Source of the DNA: Tannerellaceae bacterium
GTDB lineage: Bacteria; Bacteroidota; Bacteroidia; Bacteroidales; Tannerellaceae
DNA length: 32,360 bases
Direction of reading: 5' to 3'
NCBI GenBank assembly: GCA_031280435.1
Contig: JAITGS010000097.1
Coordinates: forward strand, 1 to 32,360
Position numbers and translations under genes: made by a program. Below the pieces are notes generated by a model. The model was not told where the DNA came from, made no database searches, and saw only the letters and a program-made list of their open reading frames with translations. Shown piece by piece: positions 19,178-27,593 of the stretch (its first letter is position 1; each line of letters begins with the position of its first letter).

Positions 19178-19231
19178 AATATAAAACAGTAGGAAGATGA
19201 TTTTCAATACGATCGACAATTTTATTTCGGC

Positions 19232-20311
19232 ATGGCGATGAAAGCTGCGGAAGATGTGAAAATAAACAGGCGCTGGAGGCTGGTGCTCAGGATAGCCGGC
19301 TGGGGCGTTTTGCTGACATGGCCCTTTGTTGTTACCGACAGGGATGCGGGCATTTCGTGGATAAGGTATTTTCATTATTTGCTTGGTATGGCCACATTTG
19401 TGGTGATATACTTCGCTAATTATTACTATCTTATCAACAGATTTTTGATTCGGAAGCAGATTTTCTTATACGCGGCGGTAAACATTTTGCTCAGCGTGTT
19501 GCTGCTTTTGCTGGCGTATGTGGTGGCAACCTTGCTGCCGGCGCCTGAGGATATTGAGAAGCTGAGGCAGATGCCTGCGCCTCCGCAGTTTTCTCTTTTC
19601 CGCTTTATATGCAGCAGCCTTGTGGTATGCGCGTTTGTGTGTGCTATAAGTGTGTCGGCGCGTATGACAAGCAGCTGGTATGCAGCTGAAGACGAGCGCA
19701 AAGAGCTGGAGCGCAGCCGCAGCGAAGCTGAGCTCCAGAACCTGAAAAGCCAGCTCAACCCGCACTTTTTATTCAACACCCTGAACAACATTTACAGCAT
19801 GATTGCGTTCAGCCCTGAGGGAGCGCAGAGCGCTGTGCATGAGCTAAGCCGCCTGCTGCGCTACGTGCTCTACGAGAGCAGCGAGCCGGGGGTGGCGGTT
19901 GGAAGCGAGCTGGATTTCGTGCGCAACTACGTTGAGCTGATGCGGATTAGGCTGCCCAAGCACGTGGAGCTTCGCACGGCGATCGAATGCAGCTCGCCGC
20001 AGGCGCGAGTGGCTCCGCTTCTGTTTATAGCCCTGGTGGAGAATGCCTTCAAGCATGGCGTATCGGCGGAGCAGCCTTCGTTCATAAAGGTGGAGATTGC
20101 GGCGGACGAGGCCTGCGCGAAATGCGAAATAGCAAACAGCCTTTTTCCGAAGGCTGAGGGAGATAAGAGCGGGTCGGGTATTGGAATTGCTAACCTGCGC
20201 AAGCGGCTCGACTTGCTTTACTGCGGCAAATATAGCTTCAGCTATGGGGCTGAGGGCGACCAATGGCGCTGTCTGCTGACGATCCCGCTGGCAAATGAGA
20301 TTGGGCTATGA
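19232..20311 (+). CDS. LytS/YehU-type sensor histidine kinase
   Basis: The 359-residue membrane kinase has four helices (about 18-35, 46-72, 76-102, 122-146), then a His_kinase domain with the phosphoacceptor His178 in LKSQLNPHFLFNTLNNIYS, and an ATPase domain with ENAFKHG and GSGIGIANLRKRL. This kinase class pairs with LytTR regulators, and its stop overlaps the next gene start by 4 bp (ATGA). A second ATG lies two codons downstream. Its place after the exporter genes suggests that it controls them, which is inference. Confidence 0.94.
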   Translation: MAMKAAEDVKINRRWRLVLRIAGWGVLLTWPFVVTDRDAGISWIRYFHYLLGMATFVVIYFANYYYLINRFLIRKQIFLYAAVNILLSVLLLLLAYVVATLLPAPEDIEKLRQMPAPPQFSLFRFICSSLVVCAFVCAISVSARMTSSWYAAEDERKELERSRSEAELQNLKSQLNPHFLFNTLNNIYSMIAFSPEGAQSAVHELSRLLRYVLYESSEPGVAVGSELDFVRNYVELMRIRLPKHVELRTAIECSSPQARVAPLLFIALVENAFKHGVSAEQPSFIKVEIAADEACAKCEIANSLFPKAEGDKSGSGIGIANLRKRLDLLYCGKYSFSYGAEGDQWRCLLTIPLANEIGL

Positions 20312-21036
20312 GGCTGACTTGCATCATTGTGGACGACGAGCCACCGGCTGTTGCTTTGCTTGAGAGCTACGTGCGGCGAACGTCTTTCCTGAGCTTGGAG
20401 GGGAGCTATAATTCTGCGATGCAAGCGGCTGCGCACATGGCTCAGAGCGCTGTCGACCTGCTTCTGCTGGATATTCAGATGCCTGAGGTGAACGGCATGG
20501 AGTTCTCGCGCATGATTGGGGGCGACACTCGGATCATTTTCACCACTGCCTTCGGACAATATGCCTTGGACAGCTACAAGGTTAATGCGCTCGATTATTT
20601 ACTAAAGCCCGTGAGTTATGCGGACTTCCTTCAGGCTGCGGGGAAGGCTCTGCGATGGCATGAGATGCTGCGTGCGTCGCGGGAAGGCGTGGCGGCCGAA
20701 AGCCGCAGCATGTTTGTGAAAAGCGAGCATAAGCTGATTCAGGTGGAGTTTACACATATTATATATATAGAGAGCCTGAAGGATTACGTGCTGATCCATA
20801 CGGATGGAGGCGCGGCGCCGATTTCGTCGCTCACGGCCATGCAAACTATGGAGAGCGTGCTGCCGGCGGATACCTTCATAAGGGTGCATCGTTCGTTCAT
20901 AGTTAACATGGATAAGATCAAGGTGATCGAGAATAACCGTATTGTGTTCGGCAAGGTATATATCCCGGTGTCGGATACTTACAGGAGGCGGTTTACGGAT
21001 ATGCTGAACCTGCGGTCGCCTTTCTTCAAGGGCTGA
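20308..21036 (+). CDS. LytTR-family response regulator
   Basis: The 242-residue regulator has an N-terminal receiver domain (1-120) with acidic residues IIVDDE (Asp9, Asp10), phosphoacceptor Asp55 in LLLLDIQMPEVNG, and Lys in YLLKPV. The C-terminal LytTR DNA-binding domain (about 135-240) has IYIESLKDYVLIHT and FIRVHRSFIVNMDKI. It is the direct partner of the upstream kinase. It converges with the hybrid regulator gene, which ends 34 bp away. Confidence 0.95.
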   Translation: MRLTCIIVDDEPPAVALLESYVRRTSFLSLEGSYNSAMQAAAHMAQSAVDLLLLDIQMPEVNGMEFSRMIGGDTRIIFTTAFGQYALDSYKVNALDYLLKPVSYADFLQAAGKALRWHEMLRASREGVAAESRSMFVKSEHKLIQVEFTHIIYIESLKDYVLIHTDGGAAPISSLTAMQTMESVLPADTFIRVHRSFIVNMDKIKVIENNRIVFGKVYIPVSDTYRRRFTDMLNLRSPFFKG

Positions 21037-21070
21037 GGGAGCTTACGGATGAGCTGCATGCGTCGGCTTG

Positions 21071-23989
21071 TCAGGCCTTGTTGCGGTTCATGTACTCCGT
21101 TGGCGACATGCCGTAGAACTCGCGGAAGCTGATGGAGAAGTGCGACAGGTTGCTGAATCCTACGGCTTCGTAGACTTGCGATACGGATAGTTTTTTGCCG
21201 GCAAGCAGCTCGCCTGCCTGCTTGAGCCGGATGGTTCGGATAAAGTCGCGGGCCGACTGATTCGTAAGCTCCTTAAGTTTGCGATGCAGATGTACGCGGC
21301 TTATGCCTATGTCGATGCTGAGCATCTCTCCGTTCAGGTTGGGGTTGCTGATGTTGCTGTTCACGGCCTTCAGGATTCGATCCATGAGGGCCTCGTCGTA
21401 GGATTTGATCTGCACGGATGTGATGCGGCCTTCGGTTTGCGACTGCAGCTTGCCCTTCAGTCGCTCTCGATTACCGAGCAGGTTGGCGACGGTCTTCAGG
21501 AGTATTTCCGGGTTGAAGGGTTTGACGAGATAGGAGTCGGCTCCTGTTTCCAGTCCCTCCAGATGATCTTCGTCGCTCGACTTGGCTGTTAGCAATACCA
21601 CAGGTATATGGTTAATCCGCACGTTGGATTTGATCTTCCTGCACAGAGTGATTCCGTCCATACGCGGCATGAGGATGTCGCTTATCACAAGGTCGGGCGC
21701 TTCCTTGAGGATAAATTCGAGCGCATCGCGCCCGTTGTACATCTGCGATACTTTGTAGAGGGGGGCCAGCTCGGCGCTGATGTAGCGACTGATTTCCACG
21801 TCGTCCTCCACAATCAGTATGCGATATTTCGTACGTGCCTGCACGCTGTCGGCATCGTCGCCGAGGCATTCATCGGTTTCAAACAGATTATCCTTTCTGG
21901 AGTAGACGAAGCCTGCCATGGGAGCTTCTCCCGACATTATCTCGATTTCGGCCGCCTCCAGGTGAGCATTGCCCATGGGCATGCGGATGATGAACCGGCT
22001 GCCGCTGCGGTCGGTACGGTTCTCGGCGTGAATGCTTCCCTGCTGGAGCTCTACGAGCGAGCGGGCGAGGTGCAGGCCTATGCCCGTGCCGTAGTTGGAG
22101 TGCGTTACCTCGTTCTCAATCTGGTAGAAGCGCTCGAAGATGAGCTCTATCTGCTCGGCGTCTATGCCGGGCCCGGTATCGGTTACGCTTATGCTGAAGT
22201 AGTTTTTGAGCGGGCCCGAGGCGGTGGGGTCGGCTCCCTGCATGAGCTCTACCTCTATCTCGCCCTGTTCGGACGTAAACTTGAATGCATTGGAGAAGAT
22301 GTTGAAGAGCACCTTGTCGAAGTTATTCAGGTCGATCCAGACTTTCAGCTCAGGGCTGCATGGGTTGAAGCTGAAGTTGATGTTTTTCTTCTGAGCCATA
22401 TACTCGAATGACTGCATGACGTCTTTGATGAAGCCTACCATATCGGTTTCGCGAGCCTTTATATGCATCTGCCCGCGGTCGATCTTGCGCATGTCCATCA
22501 GTTGGTTGATGAGGCGGAGTATCCTCTGGGCGTTGCGATAGATGAGCAGATGAGCGTTGCGCAGGCGCGCATCGCTGTCGGTCACCAGCAGTTTCTCGAG
22601 CGGCCCCATTATGAGCGTCATGGGCGTGCGGATTTCGTGGGAGATGTTGGTGAAGAAGCGCAGCTTGGCTTCGTTGAGGCGGTCGGCATTCTCAAGCCTG
22701 AGCATCTCGTGCCGTTCCTTTATCCTGTATGAAAAGAAAAGATAGAGAGCGTAGGCCGCCGAGAGGCTCAGCAGCACATATATAATCCTGGCCGCGACGG
22801 ATGCATACCATGGCGGGCGTATGATGATGCTGATGGAGCGGATGGCCGACGAGCATCCTTTGTCGACAGCCCGGTACAGGAACTTGTATCGGCCCGGCGG
22901 CAGATTGCTGTACGCAATGCGGTTGGTGCCCGATAGCATGCTCATCCACTCCGTATCCGGCTTCTCGAGCTTGTACTGGTAGGAGATTTCCTCCGAATTA
23001 GTGTACTCAAGGGTTGAGAACTCGAAGCCTATGACGTTGTCGGATGCGGCAAGGCGTATCTCCTGCAAGTCGAGCACGGGCGTATCGAATATCACCTGCC
23101 TGCCCGACTTTTGATTCCGGTGAACCGGCTTGCCGAACAGGTAGAAGTGAGTGACGTAAACGTTCAGGGCTTTTTGCTGCGTATGAATATCATTAGGATA
23201 GAAGCCGGTCAGGCCGTTCACTCCTCCGAAAAATATCTCGCCGCTGCTCGACATGCAGTTGGCCCGGTAGCTGAACTCATTTCCCTGAAGCCCGTCGGAG
23301 GCATAGAAGTTAGAGAATTTGTTGTCGCCGGGCGAGTACTTCGATATACCCGAAAGGGTGCTTAGCCAGATGTTGCCGGCCAGGTCCTCCTCTATGGCGC
23401 AGATTTCGTTGCTTGCCAGGCCGTCTTGCGTGGTGAAGTGAGTTATGGCCGAGTTGCGTTTGTTGAATCTCACGAGGCCCTCGTCCGTACTGATCCAGAG
23501 GTTGTCGTGCTTGTCCGATTGCAGGGCAAAGACGCTGTTGCTCGGCATGTCGGAGTTCTCCTTCCTAAGGTTGCGAAACAGGCCGGTGCGGGTATCGAGG
23601 CAGCTCAGCCCCTCCATTGTTCCCATCCACAGCAAATCGTTGTCGTCGTATATCAGCGAGTTGATCCAGTTGTTCGGCAGTCCGGAAGCCTCCTGCTGAT
23701 AGTGCTCAACTATTGATTGCGAAGCTATGTCGTAGCGGTACAGTCCGCATCCGTAGGTACTCACCCAGAGGCCTCCGCGGCGGTCGCCTATGATGCAGTA
23801 CACCTTGTTGCATATAAAATCGCTGTGGGTTTGATTATTAATGTAGGAACATTTGCCCGTTCGCTTGTCGAAGATAGCCATGCCGTGCAGGAAGGAGCCC
23901 AGCCACAGCTTGCCGTCCTGCGTATCGTGTATGCAGAGTATAGCCCCCGGCACGGCTGTTGCCGACGCATTGTGCTCGTAGTGGCGCAC
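21071..23989 (-). CDS. Hybrid regulator, C-terminal part: propeller end, kinase, receiver, AraC
   Basis: The part after the amber codon could start at a GTG at 23989, though it would then lack a signal peptide. Domains, numbered on the full-length protein: end of the propeller (to about 660), Y_Y_Y domain (about 710-780, with IRLAASDNVIGFEFSTLEY), membrane helix (about 790-810), HisKA with His841 (FFTNISHEIRTPM), ATPase (about 940-1060, NAFKFT, DTGPGI, GTGIGLHLARSL), receiver with Asp1161 (LVISDILMPRMDG), and an AraC-type helix-turn-helix at the C-terminus (VYEAVGFSNLSHFSISFREF). All catalytic residues are intact, which argues for recent inactivation or a base-call error. Confidence 0.9.
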   Translation of the reverse strand: MRHYEHNASATAVPGAILCIHDTQDGKLWLGSFLHGMAIFDKRTGKCSYINNQTHSDFICNKVYCIIGDRRGGLWVSTYGCGLYRYDIASQSIVEHYQQEASGLPNNWINSLIYDDNDLLWMGTMEGLSCLDTRTGLFRNLRKENSDMPSNSVFALQSDKHDNLWISTDEGLVRFNKRNSAITHFTTQDGLASNEICAIEEDLAGNIWLSTLSGISKYSPGDNKFSNFYASDGLQGNEFSYRANCMSSSGEIFFGGVNGLTGFYPNDIHTQQKALNVYVTHFYLFGKPVHRNQKSGRQVIFDTPVLDLQEIRLAASDNVIGFEFSTLEYTNSEEISYQYKLEKPDTEWMSMLSGTNRIAYSNLPPGRYKFLYRAVDKGCSSAIRSISIIIRPPWYASVAARIIYVLLSLSAAYALYLFFSYRIKERHEMLRLENADRLNEAKLRFFTNISHEIRTPMTLIMGPLEKLLVTDSDARLRNAHLLIYRNAQRILRLINQLMDMRKIDRGQMHIKARETDMVGFIKDVMQSFEYMAQKKNINFSFNPCSPELKVWIDLNNFDKVLFNIFSNAFKFTSEQGEIEVELMQGADPTASGPLKNYFSISVTDTGPGIDAEQIELIFERFYQIENEVTHSNYGTGIGLHLARSLVELQQGSIHAENRTDRSGSRFIIRMPMGNAHLEAAEIEIMSGEAPMAGFVYSRKDNLFETDECLGDDADSVQARTKYRILIVEDDVEISRYISAELAPLYKVSQMYNGRDALEFILKEAPDLVISDILMPRMDGITLCRKIKSNVRINHIPVVLLTAKSSDEDHLEGLETGADSYLVKPFNPEILLKTVANLLGNRERLKGKLQSQTEGRITSVQIKSYDEALMDRILKAVNSNISNPNLNGEMLSIDIGISRVHLHRKLKELTNQSARDFIRTIRLKQAGELLAGKKLSVSQVYEAVGFSNLSHFSISFREFYGMSPTEYMNRNKA

Positions 23990-24280
23990 CTCGCCCGTCT
24001 GTTCGTTGATTGCATAGAGGCCGTCGTTATCCGTCCCTACCCATATTATTCCCTCCCTGTCTTTATGCAGCGCCCTGACGCAGTTGGAGCCTATGCTGTT
24101 GTGCCGGTACGATTTGTATCCGTAGTATTTAAAGCGGTTGAGGTTGGCGGGGATGAAGAAGAGGCCCTTCTGGTATATGCCTGCCCAGGTATTTCCGTCT
24201 TTGTCCTGTATGAGATGATGAACCTTTGAGGAAGAAAAATCGAAGGGAGCCGCGAAGGGTTCGTAGGCCCGGAGGATACG

Positions 24281-25159
24281 CTAGTGCGGCTCATACTTCT
24301 TCATGCCGAAGCCGTCGGTTCCCACGAGCAGTTGCCCGGCGCTGTCGAATATCAGGCTTTTGACCGGAAGGTTGGGAGTACCTTCGGCGTCGGGAATACG
24401 GCTGACGGACATGCTCGACTTATCGAACCGCAGCAGTCCGCCGTAGAGGGTGCCTACAAACATCTCGCCGCTGTCGCCTTCGCATACGGCCGAGATGGTA
24501 TTGCAGTCTATGCGTTGCGACGGAGGGGCGGAGGATGAAAAGCTCAGCAGCTCGTCCGTATCGAACGAGTAAACGTACAGCCCGCTGTTTTCCGTCCCAA
24601 TCCACAGGCGGTTGTCCGAATCTTCGTATACGACGGTCAGTAGCAGCTCCGTGAAGCGTTCGTTCAGGTGAGCAACAGGCCTGCATTGCGTCTGGCCCTT
24701 CCCCACGGTGTAGAGGCCGTAGCCGGTGGCAAAGTAAAGGTCGCCGTTGTGTCGCTCGCATACAGAAATAACGGAGAGGCTGATGGGCATGCCGTTGGCG
24801 TCCGAAACGGCAAGCTCGACGAAAGTATCCGAATCGCGGTCGTAGAGCATCAGTCCGCCGGAGCATCGCACCCAGAAGTTGCCCGACGAATCCTCGAAGA
24901 CGGCCTTCACATGATTGCTTTTGAGCGAAAGCGTATCGCCGGCCGATTTCATATATACGACAAAGCGGTTGCCGTCGAATTTATTGAGCCCATTTTCGGT
25001 TGCGACCCATATAAATCCCTTTTTATCCTGGTAAATCTGATTAATCATGCTGTTTGAAAGTCCCTGCTCCGTGGAGTAGAACTTGGTTGTTTGCGACGAG
25101 ATTGCGAGCGTTGCAATAATCGCAAACAGTATGGATGCGTATCCCTTTGTCGGGTTCAT
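24281..25159 (-). CDS. Hybrid regulator, N-terminal part: signal peptide and propeller
   Basis: The 292-codon part from ATG 25159 to the TAG has a hydrophobic N-terminal signal (about 6-22) and repeated periplasmic sensor blades. The two-component-propeller repeat is seen as MINQIYQDKKGFIWVATENG, VKAVFEDSSGNFWVRCSGG, VVYEDSDNRLWIGTENSG and ISAVCEGDSGEMFVGTLYGG. On its own it would be a secreted partial propeller with no output domain. An in-frame ATG also exists at 25219, but the signal peptide and promoter favour 25159. Confidence 0.85.
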   Translation of the reverse strand: MNPTKGYASILFAIIATLAISSQTTKFYSTEQGLSNSMINQIYQDKKGFIWVATENGLNKFDGNRFVVYMKSAGDTLSLKSNHVKAVFEDSSGNFWVRCSGGLMLYDRDSDTFVELAVSDANGMPISLSVISVCERHNGDLYFATGYGLYTVGKGQTQCRPVAHLNERFTELLLTVVYEDSDNRLWIGTENSGLYVYSFDTDELLSFSSSAPPSQRIDCNTISAVCEGDSGEMFVGTLYGGLLRFDKSSMSVSRIPDAEGTPNLPVKSLIFDSAGQLLVGTDGFGMKKYEPH

Positions 25160-25188
25160 AATAATAAGAGTTTTAAGATTGTGAGCGG

Positions 25189-25220
25189 TAAAGGTAGAAT
25201 ATTTGGAGAATGGAGGCAAA
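25189..25220 (-). promoter_or_regulatory. Possible promoter of the hybrid regulator
   Basis: On the minus strand: TTTG (25217-25220), 20 bp, and TACCTTTA (25189-25196). The last base deviates from TAnnTTTG. It gives a leader of about 25 nt. Confidence 0.45.
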
Positions 25221-25249
25221 ATCTGCTTGGCAGTTTGCGCAAGGCGGCC

Positions 25250-25275
25250 GTCGCCTGCCGTCTCTCACAGGCGAC
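25250..25275 (-). terminator. Hairpin after the TPR gene
   Basis: Perfect 8-bp arms GTCGCCTG (25250-25257) and CAGGCGAC (25268-25275) lie 10 bp beyond the TPR stop. No T-run follows on the minus strand, so termination would be weak. Confidence 0.3.
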
Positions 25276-25284
25276 AGACGCGGT

Positions 25285-25698
25285 TCAGAGCCTGCTGTCG
25301 TCCTGCTCTTTGAGTCGCTTGCGCAATGCGTCGAGCTTCTGGCGCGAGCTCTTGTCGTAGGGGTCGATGCCGAGGGCCTCCTCGAAAGCCTCTATGGCGC
25401 TAAGGTAGTCGCCCAGCATTATGCAAGTGAGGCCTATGTTATAATAAGCCGTGGCGTAGTGAGGATTAATGCGCAGAGCCTGACGGAAGTTCATCAGAGC
25501 TGCGGCATGATCGCCGAGGCCGTTATAGGCATTGCCCATGTTGTTGTAAGCCTCAACGAAGGAGGGATTCAAATCGGTTGCCCTGCGAAAAGCGCGGATG
25601 GCCTTGGCATATTTGTCATGCCTGTTGTAGCGATTGCCTCGACGGAAATAATATTCGTCTTTGCTTTGAAAAAGAAAAAACCTATGTAACTTGATCAT
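25285..25698 (-). CDS. Small TPR-repeat protein
   Basis: From ATG 25698 the protein has 137 residues and consists mostly of three tetratricopeptide repeats (about 19-120): YAKAIRAFRRATDLNPSFVEA, HAAALMNFRQALRINPHYA, YLSAIEAFEEALGIDPYD, each with the expected A/Y/P positions. Such repeats bind protein partners. There is no clear signal peptide, so it is probably cytoplasmic. The frame is open to 25770, but a TAnnTTTG box at 25749-25756 lies within that extension, so the later start is chosen. It sits on the same strand 125 bp upstream of the hybrid regulator; a functional link is possible but unproven. Confidence 0.85.
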   Translation of the reverse strand: MIKLHRFFLFQSKDEYYFRRGNRYNRHDKYAKAIRAFRRATDLNPSFVEAYNNMGNAYNGLGDHAAALMNFRQALRINPHYATAYYNIGLTCIMLGDYLSAIEAFEEALGIDPYDKSSRQKLDALRKRLKEQDDSRL

Positions 25699-25748
25699 TT
25701 GGCGAAATGTTTTAAATGTGATAGCACGTTTTTTGTTTTTGACAATGG

Positions 25749-25756
25749 CAAAGTTA
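25749..25756 (-). promoter_or_regulatory. -7 box of the TPR gene
   Basis: TAACTTTG on the minus strand matches TAnnTTTG and would give a leader of about 44 nt before ATG 25698. No -33 element is at the usual distance. Confidence 0.45.
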
Positions 25757-25897
25757 ATATTTATTATCAATATATTGATTGGAGCTAAGCAATACAGGCG
25801 GATGGAGGTATCAAAACAAATTCAGGCCATGTTCTTTCGGGCCGGAAGGGCTTTCGCAGATTTTCTATGCAAAATAATTTTGCGTGGACTTACTACA

Positions 25898-26351
25898 CCG
25901 ATGCAAGCTTGCCCCGGCTCCGGATTTTCGCTATCTTTACAGCGATGTAACGCCATTTTTTTGGCAGGAAGGTTTTACAGCGCCGTAAAAGTTCAAAACG
26001 ATTAGCAGGAAGGTTTTACAGCGCCGTAAAAGTTCAAAACGATTTGCGGGAAGCTTTTACGGCGCTGTAAAATTCAAACCGATTTGCAGGAAGCTTTTAC
26101 GAGCTTGTAAAAGTTCAAAACGATTTGCAGGAAGCTTTTACGAGCTTGTAAAAATTCAAACCGATTTGCAGGAAGCTTTTACGGCGCCGTAAAAGTTTAA
26201 AACGATTTGCAGGAAGGTTTTACGAGCTTGTAAAAGTTCAAAGCGATTTGCGGGAAGCTTTTACGGCGCTGTAACGGCTTCCTGCAATTTCAGGGGCGTT
26301 ACATCGCCGTATCGGCTACGAAAATTTAATGCCGTTACAGCCTTGCATCGG
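25898..26351. mobile_element. MITE-like element with 57-bp imperfect terminal inverted repeats
   Basis: The left end (25898-25954, beginning CCGATGCAAG and ending GCGATGTAACGCC) and the reverse complement of the right end (26295-26351) align without gaps over 57 bp with about 40 identities. The outer 10 and inner 13 bases are perfect. Between them lies an array of 41-bp palindromic repeats and no coding capacity. The structure resembles a non-autonomous miniature inverted-repeat element. I found no target-site duplication at the ends, so a mobile origin is an inference; a regulatory or structural repeat is the alternative. Confidence 0.6.
25964..26275. repeat. 41-bp palindrome-bearing tandem array, 7 units plus a partial
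   Basis: Units begin at 25964, 26005, 26046 (40 bp), 26086, 26127, 26168, 26209 and 26250 (partial). Each is GCAGGAAG(G/C) plus a palindrome plus a linker ending CGATTT. The palindrome is perfect in unit 6 (TTTTACGGCGCCGTAAAA) and nearly so in the others. There are two core types, GCGCC/GCGCT and GAGCTT, and both keep the TTTTAC...GTAAAA arms. The array therefore offers eight potential hairpins or binding sites for a dimeric protein. Confidence 0.92.
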
Positions 26352-26608
26352 ATAGACGATAACGGAATTTCTTTTTTGGCAGTGCAAAAAGCATTTTGCC
26401 GGCTTCGATTGGCCGTCGCGGAGGGCTTGCAGGGCCGGGCGGGCAGCTTGCGGATGCGGCAGGGCATCCCTGCTTTCCGGGGCATCCGCCAGGGCCGGGG
26501 GAGGCTTTGCAGGCTATGGGAGGCTCTGCGCAGCCGCGTTAACATTATTTGTGGGATTGTGAAGCTTTTTTTTATTGCAGGTATGATAGCAGTTGAAATT
26601 ATTTACTC
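26352..26608. other. Gene-free GC-rich stretch with nested hairpin
   Basis: No gene is supported. A G-rich segment at about 26400-26540 contains a nested inverted repeat: outer arms GCGGATGC (26450-26457) and GCATCCGC (26482-26489) around an inner GCAGGG-cat-CCCTGC hairpin. Frames open on both strands here look like by-products of the composition. Confidence 0.4.
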
Positions 26609-26616
26609 TAACTTTG
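26609..26616 (+). promoter_or_regulatory. -7 box for the membrane protein-regulator-creD operon
   Basis: TAACTTTG matches TAnnTTTG and lies 34 bp before the ATG at 26651. A TTG at 26593-26595 is too close (13 bp) to be a standard -33 element. Confidence 0.5.
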
Positions 26617-26650
26617 CATCACAAAGCAAACATCAAAAAAATATTATCTC

Positions 26651-27241
26651 ATGAACAAACATTCTGAAGACATCAAAGCTATTCGCACAATGATGGAGAA
26701 ATCCTCGAAGTTCCTTTCCCTGAGCGGCCTGTCGGGGGTATTTGCGGGCCTCACGGCTATTGCGGGGGCATCGGTAGCGCATTTTTTTATACTGACCGAT
26801 GAGCTTGCAACCGACCCTCGCCTGCTTCTGCTGGCCGATGGCCTGGGCATGCTGCTGCTGTCGGTTGGGCTATGCGTTCTGCTGTCGCTGATGAAGGCCC
26901 GGCGTATGCGGCTGAGGCCTTCCGGTAGCATGACGCTTGCCATACTCTACAATCTGGGCCTGCCGCTGGCCGTTGGCGGGGCCTTCGCCCTTGCGGCGCT
27001 CGTGCGTGGAGATATTCAGGGCCTTACGGCAATAACGCTTGCCTTCTACGGCATCGCTTTGGTTGCCGTGTCAAAGTATACATATCGCGAGCTGAATTAC
27101 CTGGGCCTGACGGATGCGGCTCTGGGAGTGACGGCGCTGCTGGTTCCCTGCTTGGGCGAGCTGCTGTGGGTTGCGGGCTTCGGGCTTTGCCACATACTCT
27201 ACGGCGGGGCTATGTACCTGAAATACGACAGGAAGCAATGA
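26651..27241 (+). CDS. Six-helix membrane protein, unknown function
   Basis: The 196-residue protein has a short polar N-terminus (HSEDIKAIRTMMEKSSKFLSLSG) and six hydrophobic segments (about 25-48, 60-82, 95-118, 122-140, 150-170, 172-190). I do not recognise a characterised family. Similar proteins sit before a winged-helix regulator and creD in other Bacteroidota. The stop overlaps the start of the regulator gene by 4 bp (ATGA), so the two are translationally coupled and probably act together, perhaps as sensor and regulator. Confidence 0.8.
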   Translation: MNKHSEDIKAIRTMMEKSSKFLSLSGLSGVFAGLTAIAGASVAHFFILTDELATDPRLLLLADGLGMLLLSVGLCVLLSLMKARRMRLRPSGSMTLAILYNLGLPLAVGGAFALAALVRGDIQGLTAITLAFYGIALVAVSKYTYRELNYLGLTDAALGVTALLVPCLGELLWVAGFGLCHILYGGAMYLKYDRKQ

Positions 27242-27549
27242 AAGACAAGCTGCTCGCTACGTTCGACAAGACCCTCGAAAACCGAATCAGGCTGGGAATA
27301 ATGTCGATTCTGTACGTCAACCGGTCCGCCGACTTCACCACCCTCAGAGACACTCTCGAAATTACCGACGGCAATCTCGCAAGCCACATCAAAGCCCTCA
27401 CTGCCGCAGGATACATCTCGACAGCCAAGTTCTCGGCCGGACGAAACTCGAACACCGTGTACAGCATCACCGATCTGGGCCGCATGCAATTTCAAACTCA
27501 TCTCAACGCTTTGGAACAGATACTCCAAAACATGGAGCACAAACACTGA
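27238..27549 (+). CDS. Winged-helix transcriptional regulator (HTH_34/MarR-like)
   Basis: The 103-residue protein is a single winged-helix DNA-binding domain: helices around ENRIRLGIMSILYVN and FTTLRDTLEITDGNLASHIKAL, and a wing near AGRNSNTVYSITDLGRMQF. It lacks a ligand-binding domain, so any signal may come from the coupled membrane protein. The ATG at 27238 overlaps the upstream stop (ATGA) and is preferred to an earlier in-frame ATG at 27166. It probably regulates its own operon and creD. Confidence 0.9.
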   Translation: MKDKLLATFDKTLENRIRLGIMSILYVNRSADFTTLRDTLEITDGNLASHIKALTAAGYISTAKFSAGRNSNTVYSITDLGRMQFQTHLNALEQILQNMEHKH

Positions 27550-27593
27550 CTGCTAAACCCACCGAACATTCATTTTTTAATATATAATCAGTA

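Larger units (their letters stand above)
21071..25159 (-). pseudogene. Hybrid two-component regulator interrupted by one amber codon
   Basis: Read as one frame, the gene has 1362 codons, the normal size of Bacteroidota hybrid two-component systems. A single TAG at codon 293 (24281-24283) interrupts it. I translated the stretch 24280-23990 by hand: it stays open, in the same frame, and continues propeller repeats such as GNTWAGIYQKGLFFIPAN and REGIIWVGTDNDGLYAIN. There is thus no frameshift and no missing segment. The break could be a recent nonsense mutation, a sequencing or amplification error, or rarely readthrough. The parts are described separately. No polysaccharide-utilisation genes lie beside it. 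Confidence 0.85.
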
